Shown here piece after piece: positions 43,882-50,534 of a DNA stretch of 64,000 bases. The notes under the pieces were generated by a model. The model saw nothing but the letters and a program-made list of their open reading frames with translations, made no database searches and was not told the DNA's origin. Position numbers and translations under genes: made by a program. Source of the stretch: Mangrovibacterium lignilyticum (lineage in GTDB: Bacteria > Bacteroidota > Bacteroidia > Bacteroidales > Prolixibacteraceae); the NCBI RefSeq assembly GCF_010882175.1, contig NZ_WKLH01000005.1:124001-188000 (forward strand), given 5' to 3'. Each line of letters opens with the position of its first letter. Positions within the stretch are counted from its first letter, which is position 1.

Positions 43882-43905
43882 AGGCTTTTTTCTTAGCTTA
43901 ATAAT

Positions 43906-43943
43906 AAAAGAGCAAATTGGAGTTTCGTTCAATTTGCTCTTTT
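43906..43943. terminator. Terminator between beta-barrel and lipoprotein genes
   Basis: A 14-bp stem AAAAGAGCAAATTG / CAATTTGCTCTTTT with a 10-base loop and T tail on the plus side, also usable from the convergent minus-strand gene. Confidence 0.78.
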
Positions 43944-43994
43944 ATCATTATGGTTCGTCCTTTGAAAGCACGCCTGTGCCTGCAATGAACGACA

Positions 43995-44630
43995 TTATTG
44001 GATTACGTTATCGTCGACTAATGTTTTTACGAGTTTCCTGGCATATTCTTTTGCTCCTGAATAATAAGATGACGGGTCAATCAGCGAAGACTGTCCGGTC
44101 CAGACGATGGCATCTTGCGGGTTCGCGCCTTCAACATCAAAGAGCCTTGTTTCCAGAATATACGATTTTTCCTGCCTGTAGTACTCCGGTGTGTAGGCAA
44201 AGCCATACCCGTACCTGATATAGCCGCGGTAACCCCCGTAGCCGTACATTCCAGGTCCGTAATACGCACCTGTGGCAACTTCCTTCACATCACGGCTATC
44301 CTCTTTGATTAAAGAAGAGGCGATAACCGCGTCATAATTTCCTTCCATAATCTTCGATGCGATTTCTTCTTCACTCAAATCAGCGACATTGAGGATAGGA
44401 GGGAAAACATCGAGACTGTTTGATGCGTTGATCCCTTGTTTCTTGAGTTCTTCAACAATCGTGTTTTCAAAAGTTGTACGCGCTTCCAAATTCTTCGTAA
44501 TGGCAATTACCAGGATGCTATTAAAGCTTTTACCATTGTAATCTGCTCTTTTCCACGTGTGTTTCATAGTTGATGTACATGCACCGAGCACCAGTACGCT
44601 CATAAGACTTAAAAGAATTTTAATTTTCAT
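43995..44630 (-). CDS. DUF4136-like lipoprotein, paralogue A
   Basis: A 211-residue lipoprotein with signal peptide and lipobox LGAC|T at residue 18. Blocks THTWKRADYNGKSFNSILVIA-like near residue 25, FENTIVEELKKQGINASNSLDVFPP (residues 54-78) and a Gly/Tyr-rich segment (YYGPGMYGYGGYRGYIRYGY) precede LETRLFDVEGANPQDAIVWTGQSS. The pattern suggests the DUF4136 or similar envelope-lipoprotein family. It is clearly paralogous to the divergent gene at 45250-45927, with which it shares the W-K-x-x-D, K-x-F-N-x-I and x-D-x-F-P blocks. Function unknown. Confidence 0.72.
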   Translation of the reverse strand: MKIKILLSLMSVLVLGACTSTMKHTWKRADYNGKSFNSILVIAITKNLEARTTFENTIVEELKKQGINASNSLDVFPPILNVADLSEEEIASKIMEGNYDAVIASSLIKEDSRDVKEVATGAYYGPGMYGYGGYRGYIRYGYGFAYTPEYYRQEKSYILETRLFDVEGANPQDAIVWTGQSSLIDPSSYYSGAKEYARKLVKTLVDDNVIQ

Positions 44631-45249
44631 GTGTTCCCTTTTTTTAGATTAAATTTAGATAGTACACAAAAGTTCGAAAAATGCTATCGAGAGCTAATTC
44701 AGTCAGATCTTGTTTTAGTTTGACTGTTTTGGAGTGACAGATTTAGAGTGTATTACGATGTAGTAATTTACAAAATATTTCTAATATTAGTTATATTTTA
44801 TTGTTCTTGTTTTATGCTTCAAATAGCATTTGCCGCTTTTTCTTTAAACATTCTGTTCTTCGTTTGGCTAGCTAACCAGAGGTGCCAGTCTAATGGATCA
44901 TGAACTCAAAATGAGAAAATGATACGCTTAGACAGAAGAGGATTGGGATGGTGAAACAATACACGAATGCTGACCGGTTGCCAAAACGATTTCGCCGGCT
45001 GTATGAAATTAGATTTTAAATATGATTTGACTTTGAAATGATGATTTAATTTTTGAACCTTATAAATAGAAAAGATTATAATGATCACAAAGGAACAGGC
45101 AGGATGGTAAGCGATTGGTGAACGCTCGAAGTTTCAATCTTTTCTATCGGGCAATCAAAGATTAGTCGGTCGATGTGATGGCTGATTTATCTTCATCCAG
45201 TGTCATTCGTTTTGCATGCAACGAGAACAACAACTATTTTACTGATAAC
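44631..45249. other. 619-bp A/T-rich divergent intergenic region between paralogous lipoproteins
   Basis: No gene or RNA family is recognised. A short inverted repeat ATTAC-GATGTA-GTAAT and A/T-rich tracts are visible. Short frames here are not supported by composition or length. It must contain promoters for both paralogues. Confidence 0.5.
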
Positions 45250-45927
45250 ATGAAAAAATTAATGAAAGGTCTTTTTTTATCCTGTGTGATAGTCATTGCA
45301 GGATGTGGTTCATCAACGAAGTTGACTGATTCATGGAAACATGTAGACAATCAAGCGAAGAAATTCAACAACATCGCAGTCGTGACTCTTTTTCCGAGCA
45401 GTTCGAACCGCTATCTGATGGAAAATTCGATGAAGGATGCTTTTAAAGAAAAGAAAATAACTGCGAAAGCGACTTACGATATCTTTCCGATGGCCGGGAA
45501 ATTAGGTGATGTTGAGATAGATGATGAAGCCAAGGCAAAACTGAAAAGTAAAGTGGAACAAAAAATTACGGATAATAAGTTTGATGGCATCCTGATAATT
45601 ACACTTTTACAAAAGGATGTTCAACAACGATATGAAGAAAGCAAGGACTTTCATTGGGGAGGGACTTCTTATTACGGGACACCCTATTCCGGAGGTTCAT
45701 TCTACGATTATTATGCTTATTCTTTCGGTTCTATTTATCGGTCGGGATACTACGTTGATGATGTAACTTATTTTGTTGATTGTAAATTTTATGACGTAAA
45801 GACGGAAGAGTTGCTATGGTCGGGACAAACAAAAACGGTGAATTTGAAAGACATGGAAGAAGAGACCATTCGTTTTTCACACATCATCGTGAAGGATTTG
45901 TTGGATAAAAAAGTCATCGTGCCCTAA
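45250..45927 (+). CDS. DUF4136-like lipoprotein, paralogue B
   Basis: A 225-residue lipoprotein. The start at 45250 gives MKKLMKGLFLSCVIVIAGC with lipobox IAGC at residue 19; an upstream in-frame start at 45175 would hide this signal peptide. The sequence runs parallel to paralogue A: SWKHVDNQAKKFNNIAVVTL, MENSMKDAFKEKKITAKATYDIFP, a glycine/tyrosine stretch (SYYGTPYSGGSFYDYYAYSF), then VDCKFYDVKTEELLWSGQTK. It is transcribed away from paralogue A, so the pair probably arose by local duplication with inversion. Role unknown. Confidence 0.72.
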   Translation: MKKLMKGLFLSCVIVIAGCGSSTKLTDSWKHVDNQAKKFNNIAVVTLFPSSSNRYLMENSMKDAFKEKKITAKATYDIFPMAGKLGDVEIDDEAKAKLKSKVEQKITDNKFDGILIITLLQKDVQQRYEESKDFHWGGTSYYGTPYSGGSFYDYYAYSFGSIYRSGYYVDDVTYFVDCKFYDVKTEELLWSGQTKTVNLKDMEEETIRFSHIIVKDLLDKKVIVP

Positions 45928-46010
45928 TGGATCGGTAATTACGTGTCCCTTTTGTCGCTTAGCTTCTTTGTCGGGAGATGTTTCATTGAGCAAAAGATAT
46001 TGAGCGCTAA

Positions 46011-46041
46011 TTTTGACCGTTTGGAATTATCGTTAACTTTG
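46011..46041 (+). promoter_or_regulatory. Promoter of the thiamine salvage operon
   Basis: TTTTG at 46011-46015, 18-base spacer, then TAACTTTG at 46034-46041, a full match to TAnnTTTG. The implied transcription start is near 46046, two bases before the 5' strand of the riboswitch P1 stem, so position and aptamer agree. Confidence 0.7.
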
Positions 46042-46047
46042 TTGCAT

Positions 46048-46129
46048 CTCGTTGGGGGTGTCCGCAGATGGCGGACTGAGATTATACCCTTCAAACCTGA
46101 AATGTATCATTACAGCGTAGGGAAACGAG
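46048..46129 (+). ncRNA. TPP riboswitch aptamer (thi-box)
   Basis: The conserved blocks occur in order: P1 strand CTCGTT, GGGGGTG, CTGAGA (46077-46082), ACCC, AACCTGAAATG, then ACAGCGTAGGGAA (46112-46124) and closing AACGAG (46124-46129). The internal TCCGC-AGATG-GCGGA stem is P3. The last block matches the thi-box signature closely; the CATTACAG stretch before it is slightly variant. It lies about 120 bp upstream of thiM and precedes a terminator, so TPP binding should stop transcription of the salvage genes. Confidence 0.9.
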
Positions 46130-46162
46130 GGTTGTATGATTAATCATTTTAGCATGATATAC

Positions 46163-46195
46163 AAGCCGTTTCACTTCCTGTGAGATGGCTTTTTT
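46163..46195 (+). terminator. TPP riboswitch expression-platform terminator
   Basis: Hairpin AAGCCG-TTTCAC / GTGAGA-T-GGCTT with a short loop and six T residues, 34 bases after the aptamer. It is the expected off-state of the riboswitch; readthrough continues into thiM at 46249. Confidence 0.78.
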
Positions 46196-46248
46196 GATGG
46201 CCGTCCGCAGATGATCCTTTCAAACGAATCAAAATAATAAAATTTGAA

Positions 46249-47046
46249 ATGATGATTTCTGTAGAGTCTATTTGTGCCGACCTGACAGCTGTTCGTGAAA
46301 AGTCGCCCTTAGTACAAAATATCACCAATTTTGTGGTCATGAACAACACCGCCAATGCTTTGCTGGCCATTGGTGCATCGCCGGTTATGGCGCATGCTGT
46401 TGAGGAAGTTGAGGATATGGTGAACATCGCTTCAGCCTTAGTGATTAATATGGGAACCCTTAATTCGCAGTGGGTTGACGGGATGATTAAAGCCGGAAAA
46501 GCAGCTACAAAGAAAGGCATCCCGGTTATTTTCGATCCGGTTGGTGTTGGAGCAACTCCCTATCGAAACGAAGTTGCTGCACAGATTCTGGAACAGTGTA
46601 AGCCGACCGTTATTCGTGGAAATGCTTCTGAGATTATGGCTTTGGCCAAAGAGAATGTGGTTACCAAGGGAGTTGACAGCTCTGCGTCGAGCAATTCGGC
46701 TGTGGAAGCAGCAAAACGGCTGGCTACCGAAACAGGCGCGGTGGTTGTCATCAGTGGTCCCGAAGATTTTATTACCGATGGCGAGCTGGTGCTTTCAACC
46801 TTAAATGGTTCAACCATGATGGCCCGGGTAACCGGAATGGGATGCACAGCGACCGCTGTTCTTGGGGCATTTGCCGCGATTAATGCAAACGCTATTCAGG
46901 CAGCAAGCCATGCCATGGCGGTGATGGGAATTGCCGGTGAACTGGCTACGGCAAAATCGACCGGACCGGGAACCTTGCAGTTGAATTTCCTGGACCAGCT
47001 GTACACGCTTTCTGAAGCCGACATCAAACAGACGTTCAAATCATGA
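46249..47046 (+). CDS. thiM: Hydroxyethylthiazole kinase
   Basis: A 265-residue ribokinase-fold kinase that phosphorylates 4-methyl-5-(2-hydroxyethyl)thiazole, a thiamine salvage step. Typical blocks: VREKSPLVQNITNFVVMNN, ALLAIGASPVMAHAVEEVEDM, KGIPVIFDPVGVGATPYRNE, GNASEIMAL and the C-terminal MARVTGMGCTATAVLGAFAA with the catalytic Cys/Asp-type phosphate loop. Length is standard. First gene after the TPP riboswitch and overlaps thiE by four bases (ATGA). Confidence 0.95.
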   Translation: MMISVESICADLTAVREKSPLVQNITNFVVMNNTANALLAIGASPVMAHAVEEVEDMVNIASALVINMGTLNSQWVDGMIKAGKAATKKGIPVIFDPVGVGATPYRNEVAAQILEQCKPTVIRGNASEIMALAKENVVTKGVDSSASSNSAVEAAKRLATETGAVVVISGPEDFITDGELVLSTLNGSTMMARVTGMGCTATAVLGAFAAINANAIQAASHAMAVMGIAGELATAKSTGPGTLQLNFLDQLYTLSEADIKQTFKS

Positions 47047-47672
47047 AAACATTCGATTTAAGCCTGTACCTGGTAACCGACCGAAGCTTGTCTCTAGGTC
47101 GCCCGTTGGAGTTTATTGTTGATGAAGCGGTGAAAGGTGGCGTTACCATGGTTCAGTTGCGCGAAAAGGATTGTGACTCCCGCGAATTCTACGAACTCGG
47201 TATTCGATTGAAAAGCTTGTTGGCACCCTTAAATATTCCCCTGATTATAAATGATCGACTGGATATTGCCCTGGCCATTGATGCTGATGGTTTACATGTC
47301 GGGCAGAGCGACTTGCCCTGGCAGGTAGCCCGGTCGATTCTCGGCAAGGACAAGATTCTCGGTCTTTCGGTGGAAACCATGGAACAGGCGAGAGAGGCCA
47401 ATGCACTGGACGTGGATTACATCGGTATTTCGCCGGTATTTGCAACAGCAACCAAAACAGATACCTTTCAGCCTTTTGGTCTGGAGGGCTTAAAAGCCGC
47501 CTGTGCATTGTCGAAACACCCGACTGTTGCCATTGGCGGAATTAAGCAGGAGAATGCAGCTCAAATTATTGCACACGGGGCCAATGGAATTGCGGTTGTT
47601 TCAGCGATCTCAATGGCAGAGAACCCAATGAAAGCAGCAGAAGTGTTAAAACAAACGATTAAAAAAATATAG
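47043..47672 (+). CDS. thiE: Thiamine-phosphate synthase
   Basis: A 209-residue TIM-barrel enzyme joining HMP-PP and thiazole phosphate to thiamine phosphate. Blocks: VTMVQLREKDCDSREFYELG (HMP-PP site), LIINDRLDIALAIDADGLHVGQ, DYIGISPVFATATKTD and AIGGIKQENAAQIIAHGANGI. Length about 210 is typical. It overlaps thiM by four bases and leaves three bases before tenA, so all are cotranscribed under the riboswitch. Confidence 0.95.
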   Translation: MKTFDLSLYLVTDRSLSLGRPLEFIVDEAVKGGVTMVQLREKDCDSREFYELGIRLKSLLAPLNIPLIINDRLDIALAIDADGLHVGQSDLPWQVARSILGKDKILGLSVETMEQAREANALDVDYIGISPVFATATKTDTFQPFGLEGLKAACALSKHPTVAIGGIKQENAAQIIAHGANGIAVVSAISMAENPMKAAEVLKQTIKKI

Positions 47673-47675
47673 AGG

Positions 47676-48323
47676 ATGAAGTGGAGTGATCAGGCTTGGG
47701 CGGACTGTGCGTCCGTTTATGGCGAAATTTTGACCTTACCCTTTTTGCAGGAACTCACGAACGGGAACCTGCCAAAGGAGAAGTTTCTGTTCTATTTGCA
47801 GCAAGATGCTTTTTACCTGGCTGAATACGGGAAAATACTGGCTGCCATCGCAGGCCGTTTGGAACGAAAGGAATGGCGGGAAGCTTTCCTTCATTTCTCA
47901 GCTGACACGGTTGCGGTAGAGCAAGCATTGCATCAGTTTTACCTGAAAGACTCCAAGGCAAAAGCAGAACCTTCGCCGACCTGCACGCTTTACACCGGGC
48001 ATATGTTTCGGCAATTGGCTTGTGCCTCTGTTGAAGAAGCACTGGCTTCTGTTTTACCCTGCTTCTGGGTGTACAAGGAGGTTGGCGACTATATCCTGGC
48101 CAATCAAACGAAAGAGGAGAACCCTTACCAATCGTGGATTGATACCTATGGTGGCGATGAGTTTGCCAAAGCTGTCGCAAAAGCCCTGTTTATTTGCGAT
48201 CAGTATGCTGAAAAATGTACACCGGAGCATCGAAACAGGATGACCCGGGCGTTCAAACTGTCCTTTAAAATGGAATGGATGTTTTGGCAAAGCGCTTACG
48301 AACAGGAGCAGTGGCCGGTCTGA
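47676..48323 (+). CDS. tenA: TenA-family thiaminase II / aminopyrimidine hydrolase
   Basis: A 215-residue helical protein that hydrolyses aminopyrimidine breakdown products of thiamine to HMP. Family marks are FYLQQDAFYLAEYGKILAA, then the central acid/Cys region SPTCTLYTGHMFRQLACASVEEALASVLPCFWVYKEVG and a terminal MEWMFWQSAYEQE (the conserved Glu). Placement between thiE and thiD in a TPP-controlled operon supports thiamine salvage rather than an unrelated haem oxygenase-like protein. Confidence 0.88.
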   Translation: MKWSDQAWADCASVYGEILTLPFLQELTNGNLPKEKFLFYLQQDAFYLAEYGKILAAIAGRLERKEWREAFLHFSADTVAVEQALHQFYLKDSKAKAEPSPTCTLYTGHMFRQLACASVEEALASVLPCFWVYKEVGDYILANQTKEENPYQSWIDTYGGDEFAKAVAKALFICDQYAEKCTPEHRNRMTRAFKLSFKMEWMFWQSAYEQEQWPV

Positions 48324-48368
48324 TTATTTTCCGCGATGCTCTATGCCCCAACTCTAAATCCGAATGAC

Positions 48369-49175
48369 ATGCATTATAAACGTGTTTTAAGTATTGCCGG
48401 AAGCGATCCAAGTGGTGGAGCCGGTATTCAGGCCGATTTAAAAACCATGTCGGCTTGCGGTTGTTTTGGCACAACAGCCATTACTGCAGTGGTCGATGAA
48501 AATACAGTCGGCGTCTTTGGTGTTCATCCCATTCCGGTTGACTTTGTTAAAGGGCAAATCAAATCGGTATTGGACGATATTGGCGCCGATGCCATTAAAA
48601 TAGGGATGTTACACTCTTCGGAACTGATTCGTGGCATTAGGGAAACCCTGTTGCCTTACCAGATCCGAAATATTGTTCTTGACCCCGTTATGGTCGCAAC
48701 CTCGGGTGATCCTTTGCTTCAGAAAGAGGCGATATCCACCCTTCAAAATGAATTGATACCCCTGGCACGCGTCATCACGCCCAATATTCCCGAAGCGGAG
48801 ATCTTGTCGGGGCAGAAAATCGCTTACCAGGCCGATCTGAGAAAGGTGATAAAAAGCCTGACTTGCGGCGGCAAAGTTTCTGTCTTGTTGAAAGCCGGTC
48901 ATTTAACGGAAGATGAGCTGACGGACATCTTTTACAATGTTGAAACCGATGAAATGTTGGAACTGAAGTCGAAACGCGTGAACACGAAGAACACCCACGG
49001 AACGGGTTGCACTTTTTCGTCGGCAGTCGCATCCTTTTTGGCGAGAGGACTGGAGTTGAATGATGCTGTCCGGGCAGCCAAAGAATACATCAACAAGGCC
49101 ATTGTTGAAGGGGCGGCATACGAGATTGGGAAAGGACACGGGCCGGTGCATCATTTTCACCCGTTTTGGAAATAG
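48369..49175 (+). CDS. thiD: Hydroxymethylpyrimidine/phosphomethylpyrimidine kinase
   Basis: A 268-residue bifunctional kinase phosphorylating HMP and HMP-P. The start at 48369 gives MHYKRVLSIAGSDPSGGAGIQ, the conserved nucleotide/substrate loop; an ATG 33 bases earlier is possible but adds a non-conserved tail. Other blocks: AIKIGMLHSSELIRGI, NIVLDPVMVATSGDPLL, VITPNIPEAEILSG and the C-terminal NTKNTHGTGCTFSSAVASFLARG with the catalytic Cys. The last gene of the salvage operon, 45 bp after tenA. Confidence 0.94.
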   Translation: MHYKRVLSIAGSDPSGGAGIQADLKTMSACGCFGTTAITAVVDENTVGVFGVHPIPVDFVKGQIKSVLDDIGADAIKIGMLHSSELIRGIRETLLPYQIRNIVLDPVMVATSGDPLLQKEAISTLQNELIPLARVITPNIPEAEILSGQKIAYQADLRKVIKSLTCGGKVSVLLKAGHLTEDELTDIFYNVETDEMLELKSKRVNTKNTHGTGCTFSSAVASFLARGLELNDAVRAAKEYINKAIVEGAAYEIGKGHGPVHHFHPFWK

Positions 49176-49330
49176 GGCAGCAGTCTTCTGTGTTCATTCG
49201 CAGGCCCAACTGATGCTCCCGCTTTGTATTTATGCCTGTCCCTGCCATTCGGTGCCAATAAACCCGCGGCCGGCAAATCAGTCAACCTTTGGTTCGAATG
49301 GCTGTTTAGGGGAGGAAAGAAAGTGAATAC

Positions 49331-49942
49331 ATGAATCTTTTCAGAACAGCTGCATCCCGGTCCGAAAACCTGCTGCCCTTCGATGGGACGGTGGAATATT
49401 ACGGTTGTGTCCTTTCGCCGGCCGATGCTAACGGCTTTTACGAACGCTTGCTACAAACCATTGACTGGAAAAATGATGAGGCAATCTTATTCGGCAAGAA
49501 GATCATCACCAAACGGAAAGTCGCCTGGTATGGCGATAAGCCGTTTCGCTACACCTACTCCAACACCAATAAGTTTGCGTTGCCATGGACCGATGATCTG
49601 CTGGCTTTAAAGCAGCTTTGCGAGCAGCAAAGCGGGGAGAGCTACAACTCTTGCTTGCTGAATTTATATCATGACGGGAGCGAGGGGATGGCCTGGCACA
49701 GCGACGGCGAAAAAGACCTGAAGCCCAACGGAGCCATTGCGTCTTTCACCTTGGGAGCCGAGCGCAGGTTTTCGTTTAAGCACAAACAAAGCAAAGAAAC
49801 CCGCTCGCTACTTTTGGAGCACGGCAGCCTGCTGGTGATGAAAGACGAAACTCAAACCTACTGGCTACACCGTTTACCTCCCACCAAGACTATTCATACA
49901 CCGCGGATTAATCTGACGTTCCGGACAATTACGGGGCAATAG
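49331..49942 (+). CDS. AlkB-like 2-oxoglutarate/Fe(II) dioxygenase
   Basis: A 203-residue dioxygenase of the AlkB family, which removes alkyl groups from DNA bases by oxidative demethylation. The iron-binding motif is HSDGE (His-x-Asp) near residue 120 with the distal His in YWLHRLPPT near residue 180; the 2-oxoglutarate Arg and RxNxTFR motif is RINLTFR at residues 193-199. Length and blocks (YNSCLLNLYHDGSEGMAWHSD, GAERRFSFKHK) are AlkB2/3-like. A GGAGG stretch about 15 bases upstream is unusual for Bacteroidota. No operator of the imu type was found in front, so regulation is unknown. Confidence 0.9.
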   Translation: MNLFRTAASRSENLLPFDGTVEYYGCVLSPADANGFYERLLQTIDWKNDEAILFGKKIITKRKVAWYGDKPFRYTYSNTNKFALPWTDDLLALKQLCEQQSGESYNSCLLNLYHDGSEGMAWHSDGEKDLKPNGAIASFTLGAERRFSFKHKQSKETRSLLLEHGSLLVMKDETQTYWLHRLPPTKTIHTPRINLTFRTITGQ

Positions 49943-50107
49943 ACATGGTTGTATGCCGTGGCATTCCGAATACAATTGGCGGGACTGCACTTGAAGCGTA
50001 CAAAAGAACTCACTTACACTGTTCCCCGGATACTGCTGTCCGTTTCTGCTTTATCGTTAAACAGTCCACCTGCCTCTGGTCAGAATGCGTCGTTCGCGCG
50101 TTCAAAT
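49943..50107. other. Intergenic stretch before the 42-bp repeat
   Basis: No gene or hairpin recognised; it is the 5' part of the 592-bp gap between the AlkB-like gene and GH3, which the tandem repeat and a terminator fill. Confidence 0.4.
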
Positions 50108-50332
50108 GCATGACGATTTAGACTGAAATCGTCATGGCTTCAGCGTAAAGCGTAACGCAACATACTGAAATCGTCGTGGCTTCAGCGTAAAGCATAACGC
50201 TTTAGACTGAAACCGTAATGATTTCAGCGTAAAGAACAACGTAGCATGCTGAAGCCGTCATGGTTTCAACGTAAAGAATGACGCAATATGCTGAAACTGT
50301 CACGCTTTCATCCAAAAGAAAGGTGCAATTTG
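50108..50332. repeat. 42-bp tandem repeat, five units plus an upstream partial
   Basis: Units begin at 50123, 50165, 50207, 50249 and 50291 (spacing exactly 42 in each case), with a partial copy at 50108-50122 (13 of 15 matching). The last unit is more degenerate. Each unit begins CTGAA and contains an inverted repeat CTGAA-N11-TTCAG, then a GCGT...ACGC repeat, so two small hairpins per unit can form. The period is divisible by three and leaves weak open frames, but none has a start, composition or length I trust, so I treat this as non-coding DNA. Confidence 0.8.
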
Positions 50333-50452
50333 ACGCTTTTGCGTGCGTGCACGAGTCATGTGTGATGGTTTTTGAAGCGCTTAAGCTACTATATGTCAAT
50401 AGGTAAGGCTGATTTTGCGCGCCTGTGATGCTGACAACCTTCAACAGCTCCG

Positions 50453-50489
50453 ATAAAAAAAGCCAGCCCGATAAAAGATCGAACTGGCT
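50453..50489 (-). terminator. Rho-independent terminator of the glycan operon
   Basis: Minus-strand hairpin AGCCAG...CTGGCT (50461-50466 with 50484-50489), followed on the minus strand by a run of T (the A-run at 50455-50461 on plus). It is 46 bases after the GH3 stop. Confidence 0.78.
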
Positions 50490-50534
50490 AATAAGTATGT
50501 ATAAAAAGAAATGTATAGTATGTAAACTAAAAGC

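Noticed and set aside
44906-45088. 60-residue minus-strand frame between paralogous lipoproteins
   Set aside because: Low-complexity, no start context, no conservation evidence.
50108-50332. 42-bp repeat as a CRISPR array
   Set aside because: Units are directly adjacent with no spacers between them, and no cas gene is present in the window.
50202-50444. Short minus-strand frame across the repeat, with 14-residue periodicity
   Set aside because: Periodicity follows from a 42-bp repeat; frame is broken in the neighbouring copies and has no start signal or family.
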